This document shows positions 1-7,546 of a stretch of DNA of 43,759 nucleotides, piece after piece (the stretch's first letter is position 1; each line of letters starts with the position of its first letter). The DNA is from Lactobacillales bacterium (lineage in GTDB: Bacteria > Bacillota > Bacilli > Lactobacillales > Vagococcaceae): assembly GCA_015654945.1 (NCBI GenBank), contig JAATGB010000201.1, forward strand, positions 1 to 43,759. Reading direction: 5' to 3'. A program made the position numbers and the translations under genes. The notes beneath the pieces are model-generated. The model made no database searches, was not told where the DNA came from, and saw only the letters and a list, made by a program, of their open reading frames with translations.

Positions 1-192
1 CATTACAACAATACTGCCGATAAAAAGAATTTGATGCAAGAAAGATCGTTTCTTTTTTCTTAATTCCAAAATAAAAATCATGACTGAAATTACGATGCCA
101 AAAAGTGTTTCGCTATCAGTAAAGATTTGTCCCAAAAATGCCATCACGAGTAGAACTTCGATAATCACGAAAAATTTCCATGATCTTCTCAT
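1..192 (-). CDS. liaF: LiaF-like membrane protein, N-terminal part (runs off the window)
   Basis: The first 64 codons of a leftward gene are visible and its 3' part lies outside the window. The protein starts MRRSWKFF and contains two hydrophobic stretches (about residues 7-20 and 27-42), then a basic segment (RKKKR) and another hydrophobic stretch, so it looks like a small polytopic membrane protein. LiaF proteins, which inhibit the cell-envelope stress histidine kinase LiaS, begin in this way, and in E. faecalis liaFSR lies next to greA as far as I recall. The gene name rests on this start and on the greA neighbour, not on a full-length match. I chose ATG at 192; an in-frame GTG at 201 is closer to the purine-rich AGAGAGGAA and cannot be excluded. 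Confidence 0.55.
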   Translation of the reverse strand, partial: MRRSWKFFVIIEVLLVMAFLGQIFTDSETLFGIVISVMIFILELRKKKRSFLHQILFIGSIVVM

Positions 193-229
193 TACTGACA
201 CACTTCCTCTCTCTTCCTTATTCCCTTCC

Positions 230-294
230 ATTATACCCTGTTTACACGCATCTGTAGAGGTCTCTTAAGACTTATGCGTATCTAGGACTTTAGA
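230..294 (-). promoter_or_regulatory. Promoter of the liaF-like gene with upstream inverted repeats
   Basis: On the minus strand a perfect -10 box TATAAT (235-230) is preceded after 17 bases by TCTACA (258-253), a 4/6 match to -35. Directly upstream lie two short inverted repeats, TCTTAAGA (263-270) and TCTA-6-TAGA (281-294). They are well placed for a response-regulator activator such as LiaR, but I cannot match them to a verified LiaR consensus. Confidence 0.5.
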
Positions 295-297
295 CCG

Positions 298-327
298 AGA
301 AAAAAAGCTATGTACATGACATAGCTT
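298..327 (-). terminator. Rho-independent terminator of greA
   Basis: The minus strand forms a hairpin of AAGCTATGT paired with ACATAGCTT (327-305), followed by seven T. It begins within the greA stop codon and ends the greA transcript before the liaF-like promoter. Confidence 0.85.
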
Positions 328-799
328 AATAAACTTTCACTATTTTTACTTGCATATCTCCACCAGGAGTTGCAATTGAGACTTCATCTTTTATATGCTT
401 CCCAATTAAGGCCTTTGCAATTGGCGAATCATTGGAAATTTTACCTGAAAAAGGATCTGCCTCCGCGCTACCGACAATCGTGTATTCTTCTTCTTCGCCA
501 TCAGGAAGCTCAGCAAACACCACGGTTTTACCAATTGAAACTTCATCTGAAGCAACATCATTACTGTCAATAATTTGTGCAAAACGGATCATATTTTCTA
601 ACGTAGTGATTCGGCCTTCAACGAAAGCTTGTTCGTCTTTTGCCGATTCATATTCAGAATTCTCCGAAAGATCGCCAAAACCACGAGCAATTTTAATCCG
701 CTCCACAATCTCTCGTCGCTTAACTGTTTTTAATTGTTCTAATTCTTCCTCTAATTTTGCTTTACCTTCTATGGTCATTGGGTAAATTTTTTCTACCAT
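326..799 (-). CDS. greA: Transcription elongation factor GreA
   Basis: GreA binds the RNA polymerase secondary channel and stimulates cleavage of backtracked transcripts. The 157-residue length is standard for the family. The N-terminal coiled coil is visible at about residues 10-75 and contains the tip acidic motif in [18 protein letters not shown], where the Asp and Glu residues help coordinate the catalytic magnesium. The C-terminal FKBP-like domain follows (about 80-157) and contains [13 protein letters not shown] near the end. The start ATG is preceded by AGGAGAATTAAT. The gene lies downstream of mltG in the same direction, an order also found in enterococci and streptococci, and has its own likely promoter and terminator. 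Confidence 0.97.
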   Translation of the reverse strand: MVEKIYPMTIEGKAKLEEELEQLKTVKRREIVERIKIARGFGDLSENSEYESAKDEQAFVEGRITTLENMIRFAQIIDSNDVASDEVSIGKTVVFAELPDGEEEEYTIVGSAEADPFSGKISNDSPIAKALIGKHIKDEVSIATPGGDMQVKIVKVY

Positions 800-841
800 A
801 TTAATTCTCCTCTTTATTGTAAATTAACAAAATAAATGAAT

Positions 842-872
842 AGCCTTTCCAGTTAGCCTAACTGAAAAAGCT
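842..872 (-). other. Long hairpin in the mltG-greA spacer
   Basis: AGC-TTTTTCAGTTAG pairs imperfectly with CTAACTGGAAAGGCT on the minus strand (872-842). The T-tract after it is poor (ATTCATTT). It may be a weak terminator for mltG. It also lies about 20 bases downstream of the likely greA promoter, so it would be in the greA 5' leader. Confidence 0.4.
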
Positions 873-891
873 TTCATCATCAATAATCAAA

Positions 892-920
892 AGATTACCA
901 TTTCTTTTGCAAAAAGTAAA
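892..920 (-). promoter_or_regulatory. Likely greA promoter
   Basis: On the minus strand TTTACT (920-915), a 17-base spacer and TAATCT (897-892) preceded by TGG, an extended -10. It lies in the gap between mltG and greA. Confidence 0.5.
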
Positions 921-933
921 TACTTATACTCGT

Positions 934-2358
934 TTATTTTTCTTTGTCATCAATATGTTCTTTTTTTAGCTTTAAATGCTCTTCATATGTTTTGGCAAAA
1001 TAGACTTTGCCCGTTTCGACATCGGCTAAAAAGTAAAGATCAGAAACATTGATATCTGGGTTAACTACCGCATTAATTGCCTTTTCACTTGGATTGTTAA
1101 ATGGACCCGGCCCATAGCCCTTATTCGTATATAAATTATACGGTGAATCGACTTGTGTATCTTTATCAGAAAGATGTTCTTTGTGCTCGTCTAACGCATA
1201 TAAAACAGAGATATCCGATTGTAGCGGCATTGCTTGAGCTAAGCGATTAAAGAATACTTGGGCTATTTTTTGACGATCGCTATCCGTGACCCCCTCTTTT
1301 TCAACTAAAGAAGCTAAGGTCAGAACTTGATGTACAGTCAACTTTTCTTCGGTAATTTTTTGATAATAACTACTCATGACATCATCTGAAGCCTTGACCA
1401 TTTGTTAAATCAATTTTTCAAGGCTATTTTTCTTATAATAGTTGTACGTTGCGGGGAATAGATAGCCTTCCAAGCGATAGCGAACATTGGTTGCTTTAGA
1501 TGCGCTTGTTAGCAACTCTGGATACTTCGCCAATAATTTATTAAAAAATGTTTGATCTTGCAACAAGTCTATTACTTCTTGTTTTTTAAATTTCGTGTTT
1601 TTTTCAATCAAAGTAGCAATTTGATCAGCTGAATACCCCTCTGGAATGCGGATTTTTGCTGTAGCCAAGGCTTCTGGTTCTGCTGTGCCACCTTCCTTTA
1701 ATAGATTCGTAATTTCACTCAGTGTCATGTTTGGCGACATTTGATAAAAACCACCTTGAAAATCAGTGATGCTATTTTTTTTGACATAATAAGTAAAAAC
1801 AACACCACTTTTAATTACTTTGTCTTTTTCTAAAATGTTCCCAATTTCTTTGCTAGAAGTCCCAATTGGGATTTCGATCTGGACTAATTTTTTGTCATTT
1901 TTATTTAAAGGCTGTAATCCAGCTTTGAAATACGAGTAAAAGGAAAAACCAGCTACAATAATACAAACAATCAACGCCATTAATACCACTCGAACAATAC
2001 GTTTGACCATCTTATCTTCTTTTTTACGATTCTCAAATCCATCTAGATTGTTTCCTTTTGTTTTTCTAGAAGCTGATTCCTCTGGAAGTGCTTCATCCTG
2101 TAACGGTGTCTCCTCCGCTGAGGAAATAGGATGCTCTTCTACTTGTTCCTCTTTTTTAGAAGAGGTCGCTGCTGTTTTATTCGTTAAATTTTCTTTTTCA
2201 TTTTTTGTTTCGTTTCTATCTTCTTGTTCTTCTCGATAGGAAAAAGAACCAAGCACTTGTTTTCTTAGCTCACTGATCGAGCTTGTCTTTTCAGTTGTGT
2301 CTTGTTCTTGCTTTTTTGTTTCTTCATCTTGGCGATGATCATTACGATTTCCTTCCAA
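934..2358 (-). pseudogene. mltG: mltG, endolytic murein transglycosylase, interrupted by an in-frame stop
   Basis: MltG is a membrane-bound lytic transglycosylase that cuts nascent glycan strands. Two open stretches in the same frame, 2358-1405 (317 residues) and 1401-934 (155 residues), together make a full YceG/MltG protein. They are separated only by TAA at 1407-1405, in the context LEKLI-stop-QMVKASDD. The first part has an acidic, charged cytoplasmic segment (1-120), a membrane helix at about residues 120-142 and the LysM-like region. The second carries the catalytic domain, including the conserved Glu in LASLVEKEGV. Its Met two codons after the stop has no clear ribosome binding site, so the membrane anchor and active site are probably not made as one chain unless the stop is read through or suppressed. 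The gene starts at TTG 2358, with AAGGAGG eight bases upstream. A sequencing error is possible. Confidence 0.85.
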
Positions 2359-2399
2359 AACGAAACCTCCTTATTCAGTACATCTACGCGACTTCATTC

Positions 2400-2405
2400 A
2401 TTATA
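2400..2405 (-). promoter_or_regulatory. Likely -10 box of mltG
   Basis: A perfect TATAAT on the minus strand, about 40 bases upstream of the mltG TTG start. No good -35 hexamer is seen at 16-18 bases, only an AT-rich TTAATT-like stretch. Confidence 0.5.
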
Positions 2406-2533
2406 CCTGAAATAATGAGAAAATTAAAATTTTTTTTTAGTTAGTAATCGTTGTTCATTTAAAAAAGCTTAAACAGCAGCTTTTATCCGTAAAAATTTTG
2501 GATAATAAAAAAACAATTTATACTTTATCAAAC

Positions 2534-2575
2534 AAAAAAACAGCCACGACCTATCTTTAAGCTCAGTGGCGGCTG
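2534..2575 (-). terminator. Terminator of the amino-acid ABC transporter operon
   Basis: On the minus strand CAGCC (2575-2571) pairs with GGCTG (2545-2541) around an imperfect inner stem and a larger loop, followed by a run of seven T. It lies just after the binding-protein gene. Confidence 0.75.
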
Positions 2576-2592
2576 CTTTGTTTCGCTGTTTT

Positions 2593-3435
2593 TTATTTTT
2601 GTGGTAATATTTTATCACTACCAAACCATTTTTCGCTAATTTTTTGCGCTTCGCCTGAATCATACAGTTTCTTCAAGCCTTTATTAATTACCTTAGCTGT
2701 TGCGGTATCTCCTTTTCTGACACCAACTGCAAATTTTTCTTTGCCAAACGGTCCCTCAATAATGGAATAGTCGGACGAATTTTTTTCATGTGAAATGTAA
2801 TATTCTGCATAAACACGATCAATCAAAATCCCCTTAATTCTACCTGCATTTAAATCAATAAAGGATTCGGCAAACGAACCGTAAAGAACCGCATCTTGAT
2901 CCTTAATCAAATCGTTCAATTTTTCTGGTTCATTTTCTAATGATTCTGCACCACTCGATCCCTCTTGCGCCCCTAATGCTTGATCCTTCAAATCAGAAAC
3001 TTTTTTAATATTGTCTTTTTTCAAGCTGACAATTGCCTGCTCATTTGTCAAATAGGGATTACTAAACGTAACTTGTTTCTTGCGGTCATTCGTCACTGTA
3101 TAGCCATTCCAAATGGCATCAATGCTGCCATTTTTTAGCTCTGTTTCTTTCATCGACCAATCAATTGGTTGGAACTTAACTTTAATTCCGGCTTCCTTAA
3201 ACACTGCTGTTGCTAAATCAATATCAAAGCCAACTAGCTTATCGTTCTCGTCCCGAAAGCCCATCGGTACAAAAGTATCATCTAATCCGACGACAATTGT
3301 TCCTTTTTCTTTAATATCTTGCCATGTCTTCGCATCTTTTGTTGCTGCTTTTTTACTGCTGCCACACCCTGCTATTAGAAACAGTACACCGATTGTTAGT
3401 AGTCCTAGAGAGATCATTTTACCAAGCTTTTTCAT
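2593..3435 (-). CDS. Amino-acid ABC transporter substrate-binding lipoprotein
   Basis: This is an extracellular family 3 solute-binding protein that captures a polar amino acid outside the membrane. It has a lipoprotein signal peptide with lipobox LIAGC, which places the lipid-modified Cys at residue 24. The SBP_bac_3 signatures follow: GTIVVGLDDTFVPMGFRDENDKLVGFDIDLA is cut here to its landmarks GTIVVGLDDTF and LVGFDIDLA. The later IDAIWNGYTVTNDRKK and ends near WFGSDK also fit. The gene is third in an operon after the permease and ATPase genes, 12 bases behind the ATPase stop. The T-box leader upstream reads as His-specific, so histidine is the best guess for the substrate. The protein alone does not distinguish histidine from glutamine, arginine or cystine. 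Confidence 0.93.
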   Translation of the reverse strand: MKKLGKMISLGLLTIGVLFLIAGCGSSKKAATKDAKTWQDIKEKGTIVVGLDDTFVPMGFRDENDKLVGFDIDLATAVFKEAGIKVKFQPIDWSMKETELKNGSIDAIWNGYTVTNDRKKQVTFSNPYLTNEQAIVSLKKDNIKKVSDLKDQALGAQEGSSGAESLENEPEKLNDLIKDQDAVLYGSFAESFIDLNAGRIKGILIDRVYAEYYISHEKNSSDYSIIEGPFGKEKFAVGVRKGDTATAKVINKGLKKLYDSGEAQKISEKWFGSDKILPQK

Positions 3436-3447
3436 TTTTCATTCCTC

Positions 3448-4083
3448 CTATTGAATAGATGCAACTTCGATGAGCTGATCAGCGATTTTTTTGGCAAATT
3501 CGTGATCATGTGTCACCACAATTTGGGTCATTCCTTCGTCTTTTAGTTCTAAAATGGTCTTGGCGATGCTGTCTCTTAAATCTGGATCAAGAGCGCTGGT
3601 CGGCTCATCGTAGCAAAGAACTTTGGGATGCATGACCAGTGCTCGTGCAATCGCGACTCGCTGCTTTTGACCACCAGATAATTCAAATGGATATTGCTTT
3701 TCTTTGCCTTTTAACCCTAGCTTTGCCAAAATTTGATTCGCAGTTATTTCGACATCCTCCTTTGCTTTTTTGGTAACCAGTGTCGGTGCCAACATTAAAT
3801 TTTCTAAAACTGTCAAATGAGGAAAGAGATTAAACTCTTGAAAAACAACCCCAATTTGGCTAGTAGCTTCTTGATGCTTTGTTGGATCAACTTGTTGTTC
3901 GTCAATCCAAATTTCACCAGAATCCATTGTCTCTAACCCACTAATGCACCGAAGAAGTGTTGTTTTTCCGCCACCAGAAGGACCGACAATTGATAACACC
4001 TGTCCTTTTTCCAAGGAGATGTTCATGTTATCCAAGATTTTTTTACCGGAAAATGCTTTGGATAAATTTTTTATTTGAATCAT
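3448..4083 (-). CDS. Amino-acid ABC transporter ATP-binding protein
   Basis: This is the cytoplasmic ATPase that powers the polar amino-acid importer. Walker A is GPSGGGKTT, the Q-loop lies in VFQEFNLFPHLT, the ABC signature is LSGGQKQR, Walker B is VLCYDEPTSALD and the H-loop is VVTHDHEF. About 211 residues is slightly short for GlnQ/HisP-type ATPases, which usually have 240, because the C-terminus ends soon after the H-loop. I set the start at ATG 4083 (MIQIKNLSKAF), which matches the family. An ATG five codons earlier (4098) would add MGCGK, which is not a family feature. The gene follows the permease gene closely and precedes the binding protein. Confidence 0.93.
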   Translation of the reverse strand: MIQIKNLSKAFSGKKILDNMNISLEKGQVLSIVGPSGGGKTTLLRCISGLETMDSGEIWIDEQQVDPTKHQEATSQIGVVFQEFNLFPHLTVLENLMLAPTLVTKKAKEDVEITANQILAKLGLKGKEKQYPFELSGGQKQRVAIARALVMHPKVLCYDEPTSALDPDLRDSIAKTILELKDEGMTQIVVTHDHEFAKKIADQLIEVASIQ

Positions 4084-4101
4084 TTTTCCACACCCCATTT
4101 C

Positions 4102-4749
4102 TTATTTATAATAGTTAAACCGTTTTTCAATTACTTTCAATACGATGGTAACAATTCCCGTCAAAGCAAGATAAATTACTGCAACAACAACCAGTGGTAT
4201 AATGTTTAACTCTCGTTGTAAGGCAATTCGACCGGCTTTCATGAGATCACTTAGCCCTACCACGTACACGAGCGATGTATCTTTGACCAACGTGATAATT
4301 TCATTACCAATCGAAGGCATCACTGTTTTTACCACTTGTGGAATTACAATTTTTCGTGCGGTTTGCCATTTGCTTAAGCCTAAAACTTTCGCTCCCTCGT
4401 ATTGTCCTTTGGAAATTGATTGAATTCCACCTCTGAAAATTTCAGCAAAATAGGCCGTGTAGTTAATAACAAAAGCAATGACCACAGAGGGCATGCGATC
4501 AATCACAAATTGTTCTGATAAAACAGGCAACCCATAAAAAATGAAAAAGATTTGTAAAAGTAACGGTGTTCCTCTAATTACCCAAATATACAAATGAATA
4601 AGTGCTTTGATTGGTTGGATTTTTGTTGTGGATACGACACCTACGAATAAGCCTAATGGTAGAGACAAAATAAGTGTCAAACCAAACAATAATAAAGTGG
4701 TTTTGGTTCCTTCTAAAAGTGCGGGTAGAACTTTGATTGCAATTTCCAT
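4102..4749 (-). CDS. Amino-acid ABC transporter permease
   Basis: This is the membrane component of the importer, of the HisM/GlnP family (215 residues). Several hydrophobic helices are visible (about 15-38, 55-80, 85-105 and 180-207). The cytoplasmic EAA-like loop that contacts the ATPase reads as GAKVLGLSKWQTARKIVIPQV. It is the first gene of the operon and lies directly behind the T-box terminator. Members of this family work as homo- or heterodimers. Only one permease gene is present, so a homodimer is likely. Confidence 0.93.
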   Translation of the reverse strand: MEIAIKVLPALLEGTKTTLLLFGLTLILSLPLGLFVGVVSTTKIQPIKALIHLYIWVIRGTPLLLQIFFIFYGLPVLSEQFVIDRMPSVVIAFVINYTAYFAEIFRGGIQSISKGQYEGAKVLGLSKWQTARKIVIPQVVKTVMPSIGNEIITLVKDTSLVYVVGLSDLMKAGRIALQRELNIIPLVVVAVIYLALTGIVTIVLKVIEKRFNYYK

Positions 4750-4857
4750 AACTTTCTCCTATTTTCCGAATGATTTCTCTATTATTTCGACAATTTTAGC
4801 TATGCGGATACATCTGTTCTATTTTTATTGCACGATACACCTTCTTTTCAAAAGAAT

Positions 4858-5164
4858 AAAAAAAGTCCTCTTAACCTAATTAGGTTAAGAGGACGAATTA
4901 ACTACACTTACGTGGTTCCACCTCTGTTCACTTTTACTTCACAGTAAAAGCCTCAGAAAGTCTTTACAGACTCACAGAGATAACGGCTCCACCGATTTAG
5001 TCTACTCAAACAAGCAAATAACTTTGTCTGTATTTTCGAAAAAATTGCTCCTAGGTGTGTTCAATGGATTGTGTATGCCTTATTTCCAGCAACAAAGGCT
5101 CTCTCTAAAATTGACAAACCATCTACTTGTCCTACTCCAAGCGATTTTTTATTCTCATGTATTT
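4858..5164 (-). promoter_or_regulatory. T-box riboswitch leader, probably His-specific
   Basis: On the minus strand the leader carries the T-box core AGGTGGAACCACG (4923-4911), a strong terminator (GTCCTCTTAACC / GGTTAAGAGGAC, 4894-4865, then seven T) and a Stem I region at about 5140-5040. At the base of Stem I, GCT/AGC and TAGG/CCTA pair. The specifier bulge has an AGTA-type motif on the 5' side and GAACACA on the 3' side. The triplet after GAA and before A is CAC, a His codon. Uncharged tRNA pairing there and at the T-box would open the terminator and turn on the downstream amino-acid transporter genes. The element type is certain; the His assignment is inferred from reading the loop. Confidence 0.88.
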
Positions 5165-5170
5165 TTAATG

Positions 5171-5199
5171 ACTTTAGCACAAAATCAGAAATTCGTCAA
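5171..5199 (-). promoter_or_regulatory. Promoter of the T-box operon
   Basis: On the minus strand TTGACG (5199-5194), a 17-base spacer and TAAAGT (5176-5171), immediately upstream of the T-box leader and downstream of the pepC stop codon. Confidence 0.75.
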
Positions 5200-5234
5200 C
5201 AATAAACTTAACGAAAATAACAATAATTTTTTGA

Positions 5235-6566
5235 CTAAGCAAGTGCGCCCATCGGATCCCAAGGCGCAACTACAGTTATATCCCCAGTTAACGCTGTTTG
5301 CAATTCTGGTGTTAAGAATTCTTTATGGATCACGATTTGATACGTATATTCATCCATCCATTCGTCGCTCATAACAAAATAGCCTTTTGTACCGACTTTT
5401 TCACCCCAGCTATTTTCAACTTTCCATTTTGTTGATTCGCCATCAACGATATCGACACCTGTAAGTACCATTGCATGCGTCATTAAGCTTTCACCATAAT
5501 CTAGGCGTTCGGCTTTCGTCATCGCATAATCCACATTTAAAGCAGCTGGAACATCGTACATGTCTAAGGCCATAATTCCCGCATCACGATTTGAAGATTG
5601 ACCCACATCACAACCAAACCACACAGATTCACCTGATGATAATTGGGCGATCGCTAATTTTTTAAAAGTTGCCATATCCACATTTAAGTGCCGAACTTCT
5701 TTACCGCCGACTACATTCCCAAGCATTTCAACTGTGTAAAGTTGATTGAATGGCTTGTCTGCCGTTGGTGAATTGATGACACTCACGTATTCACTTAAAT
5801 CGACCCCAATGTATTTTTCATAGAAACTTTGAGGAGTCATATTACGATCAATTTGATAATTTTTATCTTCATCGCGGTATTCAAAATCAAAAGAAGTCGG
5901 TGGTACACCTAGAGAAGTTGCTAAAACTGAATAAATTTCTGTTAGCATGCCTTCTTTGGCAGTCGCAATTTCTGTTTCAGAAGCATTTTTTTCAACCAAA
6001 GTCCGCAAGGTGACTGCATCTTTTCTAAGCTTCTTGTTTAAAATATCATTTAATTCACGTGATGCTGAGCTACTCTTACTTTCTGGCATAATTTCTTTCG
6101 GAACAATGCCATATTTTTGAATCAACGCAACCAACATATCCCATTGACCACCATCTTGTTGCGGAGTTTGTAATAAAAAAGCAACTTTGCGGCTGGTTAA
6201 AGGATCTTTAGCCGTTTTTAAAATGTTTTCGTAAAAATAGTTTGCTTTTTCAAACTTATCCCAGAAGAACGTATAGTTTTGTGATAATTCAAAATCTTTC
6301 AGTTTAAAATTATTTGCAATACGATGTCTAAAGGTATTTAACGCTGCAAACATCCAGCATCTACCGCTTTGTAACTGATTTGCTACTTTTCCTGTATCTA
6401 AATCGATTGAAAAAACCGGTGTATTCGTGACATGTGCTGCTTGGTTTTCTGCTGAAGACAAAATTCCATTTTTAATCACTGCTTTTTGAATCGCACGTTG
6501 TTTTTGGTCTTTTTGAAAATCTTGTTCTAGTCTTGCTATTTTTTTTAGCTCAATTGCTTTTGTCAT
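5235..6566 (-). CDS. pepC: Aminopeptidase C (bleomycin hydrolase family)
   Basis: PepC is a cytoplasmic cysteine aminopeptidase (peptidase family C1B) that forms hexamers and trims peptides in lactic acid bacteria and enterococci. The 443-residue length is typical. The catalytic Cys is residue 70 in SGRCWMFAALN, the His is residue 364 in LMTHAMVLTG, and the Asn is residue 385 in VENSWGEKVG. The C-terminus ends in APWDPMGALA, as in the family, where the tail reaches into the active site. The start ATG has AAAGGATGGGAATAA upstream. The gene appears monocistronic: it has its own promoter and is followed by the T-box promoter. Confidence 0.97.
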   Translation of the reverse strand: MTKAIELKKIARLEQDFQKDQKQRAIQKAVIKNGILSSAENQAAHVTNTPVFSIDLDTGKVANQLQSGRCWMFAALNTFRHRIANNFKLKDFELSQNYTFFWDKFEKANYFYENILKTAKDPLTSRKVAFLLQTPQQDGGQWDMLVALIQKYGIVPKEIMPESKSSSASRELNDILNKKLRKDAVTLRTLVEKNASETEIATAKEGMLTEIYSVLATSLGVPPTSFDFEYRDEDKNYQIDRNMTPQSFYEKYIGVDLSEYVSVINSPTADKPFNQLYTVEMLGNVVGGKEVRHLNVDMATFKKLAIAQLSSGESVWFGCDVGQSSNRDAGIMALDMYDVPAALNVDYAMTKAERLDYGESLMTHAMVLTGVDIVDGESTKWKVENSWGEKVGTKGYFVMSDEWMDEYTYQIVIHKEFLTPELQTALTGDITVVAPWDPMGALA

Positions 6567-6592
6567 TTATTCCCATCCTTTCGTCTATTTTC

Positions 6593-6621
6593 ATCTTACT
6601 ACTCAAATCCGATTCTGCCAA
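6593..6621 (-). promoter_or_regulatory. pepC promoter
   Basis: On the minus strand TTGGCA (6621-6616), a 17-base spacer and TAAGAT (6598-6593), placed about 27 bases before the pepC start codon. Confidence 0.7.
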
Positions 6622-6706
6622 TTATTTTATGATGAAAAAGAAATTTTTTTATATATAAAGCAATCTCTAAGCTCTTTTTTAAGAAAAATTCACTTAATAT
6701 AAATGA

Positions 6707-6734
6707 AAGAGGCTGAGATTTTTCTCAGCCTCTT
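6707..6734 (-). terminator. Terminator-like hairpin between the mevalonate cluster and pepC
   Basis: An 11-bp perfect stem AAGAGGCTGAG / CTCAGCCTCTT with a six-base loop. On the minus strand it is followed by TCATTTATATT, which is only moderately T-rich. It probably ends the leftward transcript that comes from the mvaE genes. Confidence 0.65.
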
Positions 6735-6743
6735 CAGGGGGAT

Positions 6744-6766
6744 GAAACTTACCTTCATTGTAAGTT
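6744..6766. repeat. Small inverted repeat
   Basis: AAACTTAC and GTAAGTTT form an 8-bp stem with a seven-base loop just beyond the terminator hairpin. No T-tract follows on either strand and the function is unknown. The rest of 6767-6869 shows nothing recognisable. Confidence 0.4.
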
Positions 6767-6869
6767 TTCAATATGAATTTTGCGTGTTAAATGCTCAACA
6801 AATGTGTAAAAATTATTACAAAAAGGTGTATACATCACTTAAAACCATTTTTGCTTCTGAATTTTACGG

Positions 6870-7109
6870 TTAATTGAGCTTAAAATCGGGTTCTTTTTTA
6901 GCTAAAAAGGCAGTCACCGATTCTTCTAAGTCAATGTCGCTCCGTTCTGCAATGACCGCTAACCACCACATGGATTCTGCAATTTTATAGGCCAAGTTAG
7001 CTTCCGCATTGCTTTCAGCTGGCCATGATATTTGACTTCTAATGTATGATACGCTCTTCTGATTTCATTACTTCTGAGTATAAAATCTCTGATTTCCCTC
7101 TATTAACTT
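6870..7109 (-). pseudogene. Decayed MazG-like protein remnant
   Basis: No intact gene exists in this 380-base stretch, but one minus-strand frame ending at TAA 6872-6870 reads about 58 residues without a start codon, through AYKIAESMWWLAVIAERSDI and on to LEESVTAFLAKK. This pattern (an ELADxxWWL-like helix, then DIDLEE and a basic end) resembles the C-terminal part of MazG-type nucleotide pyrophosphohydrolases. Upstream pieces lie in other frames and contain stops (around 7020-7060). A good ribosome binding site (AAAGGAG, near 7108) precedes an ATA where a start would be expected. I read it as a frameshifted relic. The family call rests on visual similarity only. Confidence 0.4.
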
Positions 7110-7114
7110 CTCCT

Positions 7115-7477
7115 TTATTGAGTAAATAACAAAATAAGTGCGAAAAATGCTGGTAAAAATTGAATAAAAAAGATTTTTTTGGTCACAGTGAACGTGCCAA
7201 ATAAGGAAACGACACAGATAAAAATCATCAATAACAATATGACTTGATTCAAGATGGCACCTGAAAAAATAAATACTGCTAATACGATGGTTAGTGCTAG
7301 CATTGCATTATAAATACCTTGGTTACTTAAGGCAACCTTTGCTTCCTTTCGTTCAACAAAATCGAGGGGCATCACAAACGCTTTCGCTTGTTGTACTGGA
7401 TTGCCAAATATTTCAACATAGGCGATCACAAAATGCTCGACTGCTACTAGTAGAGCTAACATAATTCCAATTGTCAT
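7115..7477 (-). CDS. DUF1304 family membrane protein
   Basis: This 120-residue protein has four hydrophobic segments (about 2-22, 54-72, 76-97 and 102-118). It carries the landmarks of the DUF1304 family: an early EHFVIAYVEIFG motif and the central NQGIYNAMLA. The family's biochemical role is unknown. The start ATG has GGAGG nine bases upstream. It lies 69 bases downstream of the HMG-CoA reductase gene in the same direction and could be co-transcribed with it. Nothing in the sequence links it functionally to isoprenoid synthesis. Confidence 0.85.
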   Translation of the reverse strand: MTIGIMLALLVAVEHFVIAYVEIFGNPVQQAKAFVMPLDFVERKEAKVALSNQGIYNAMLALTIVLAVFIFSGAILNQVILLLMIFICVVSLFGTFTVTKKIFFIQFLPAFFALILLFTQ

Positions 7478-7546
7478 CTCATTTATCCTCCATTTTCATG
7501 TAATTTTGTGGCTAGACCTATTTTCCGAAAACTACGTCAAAGTAAC

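Noticed and set aside
2469-2663. 64-codon minus-strand reading frame overlapping the end of the binding-protein gene
   Set aside because: It runs through the operon terminator and overlaps the clearly coding lipoprotein gene in another frame.
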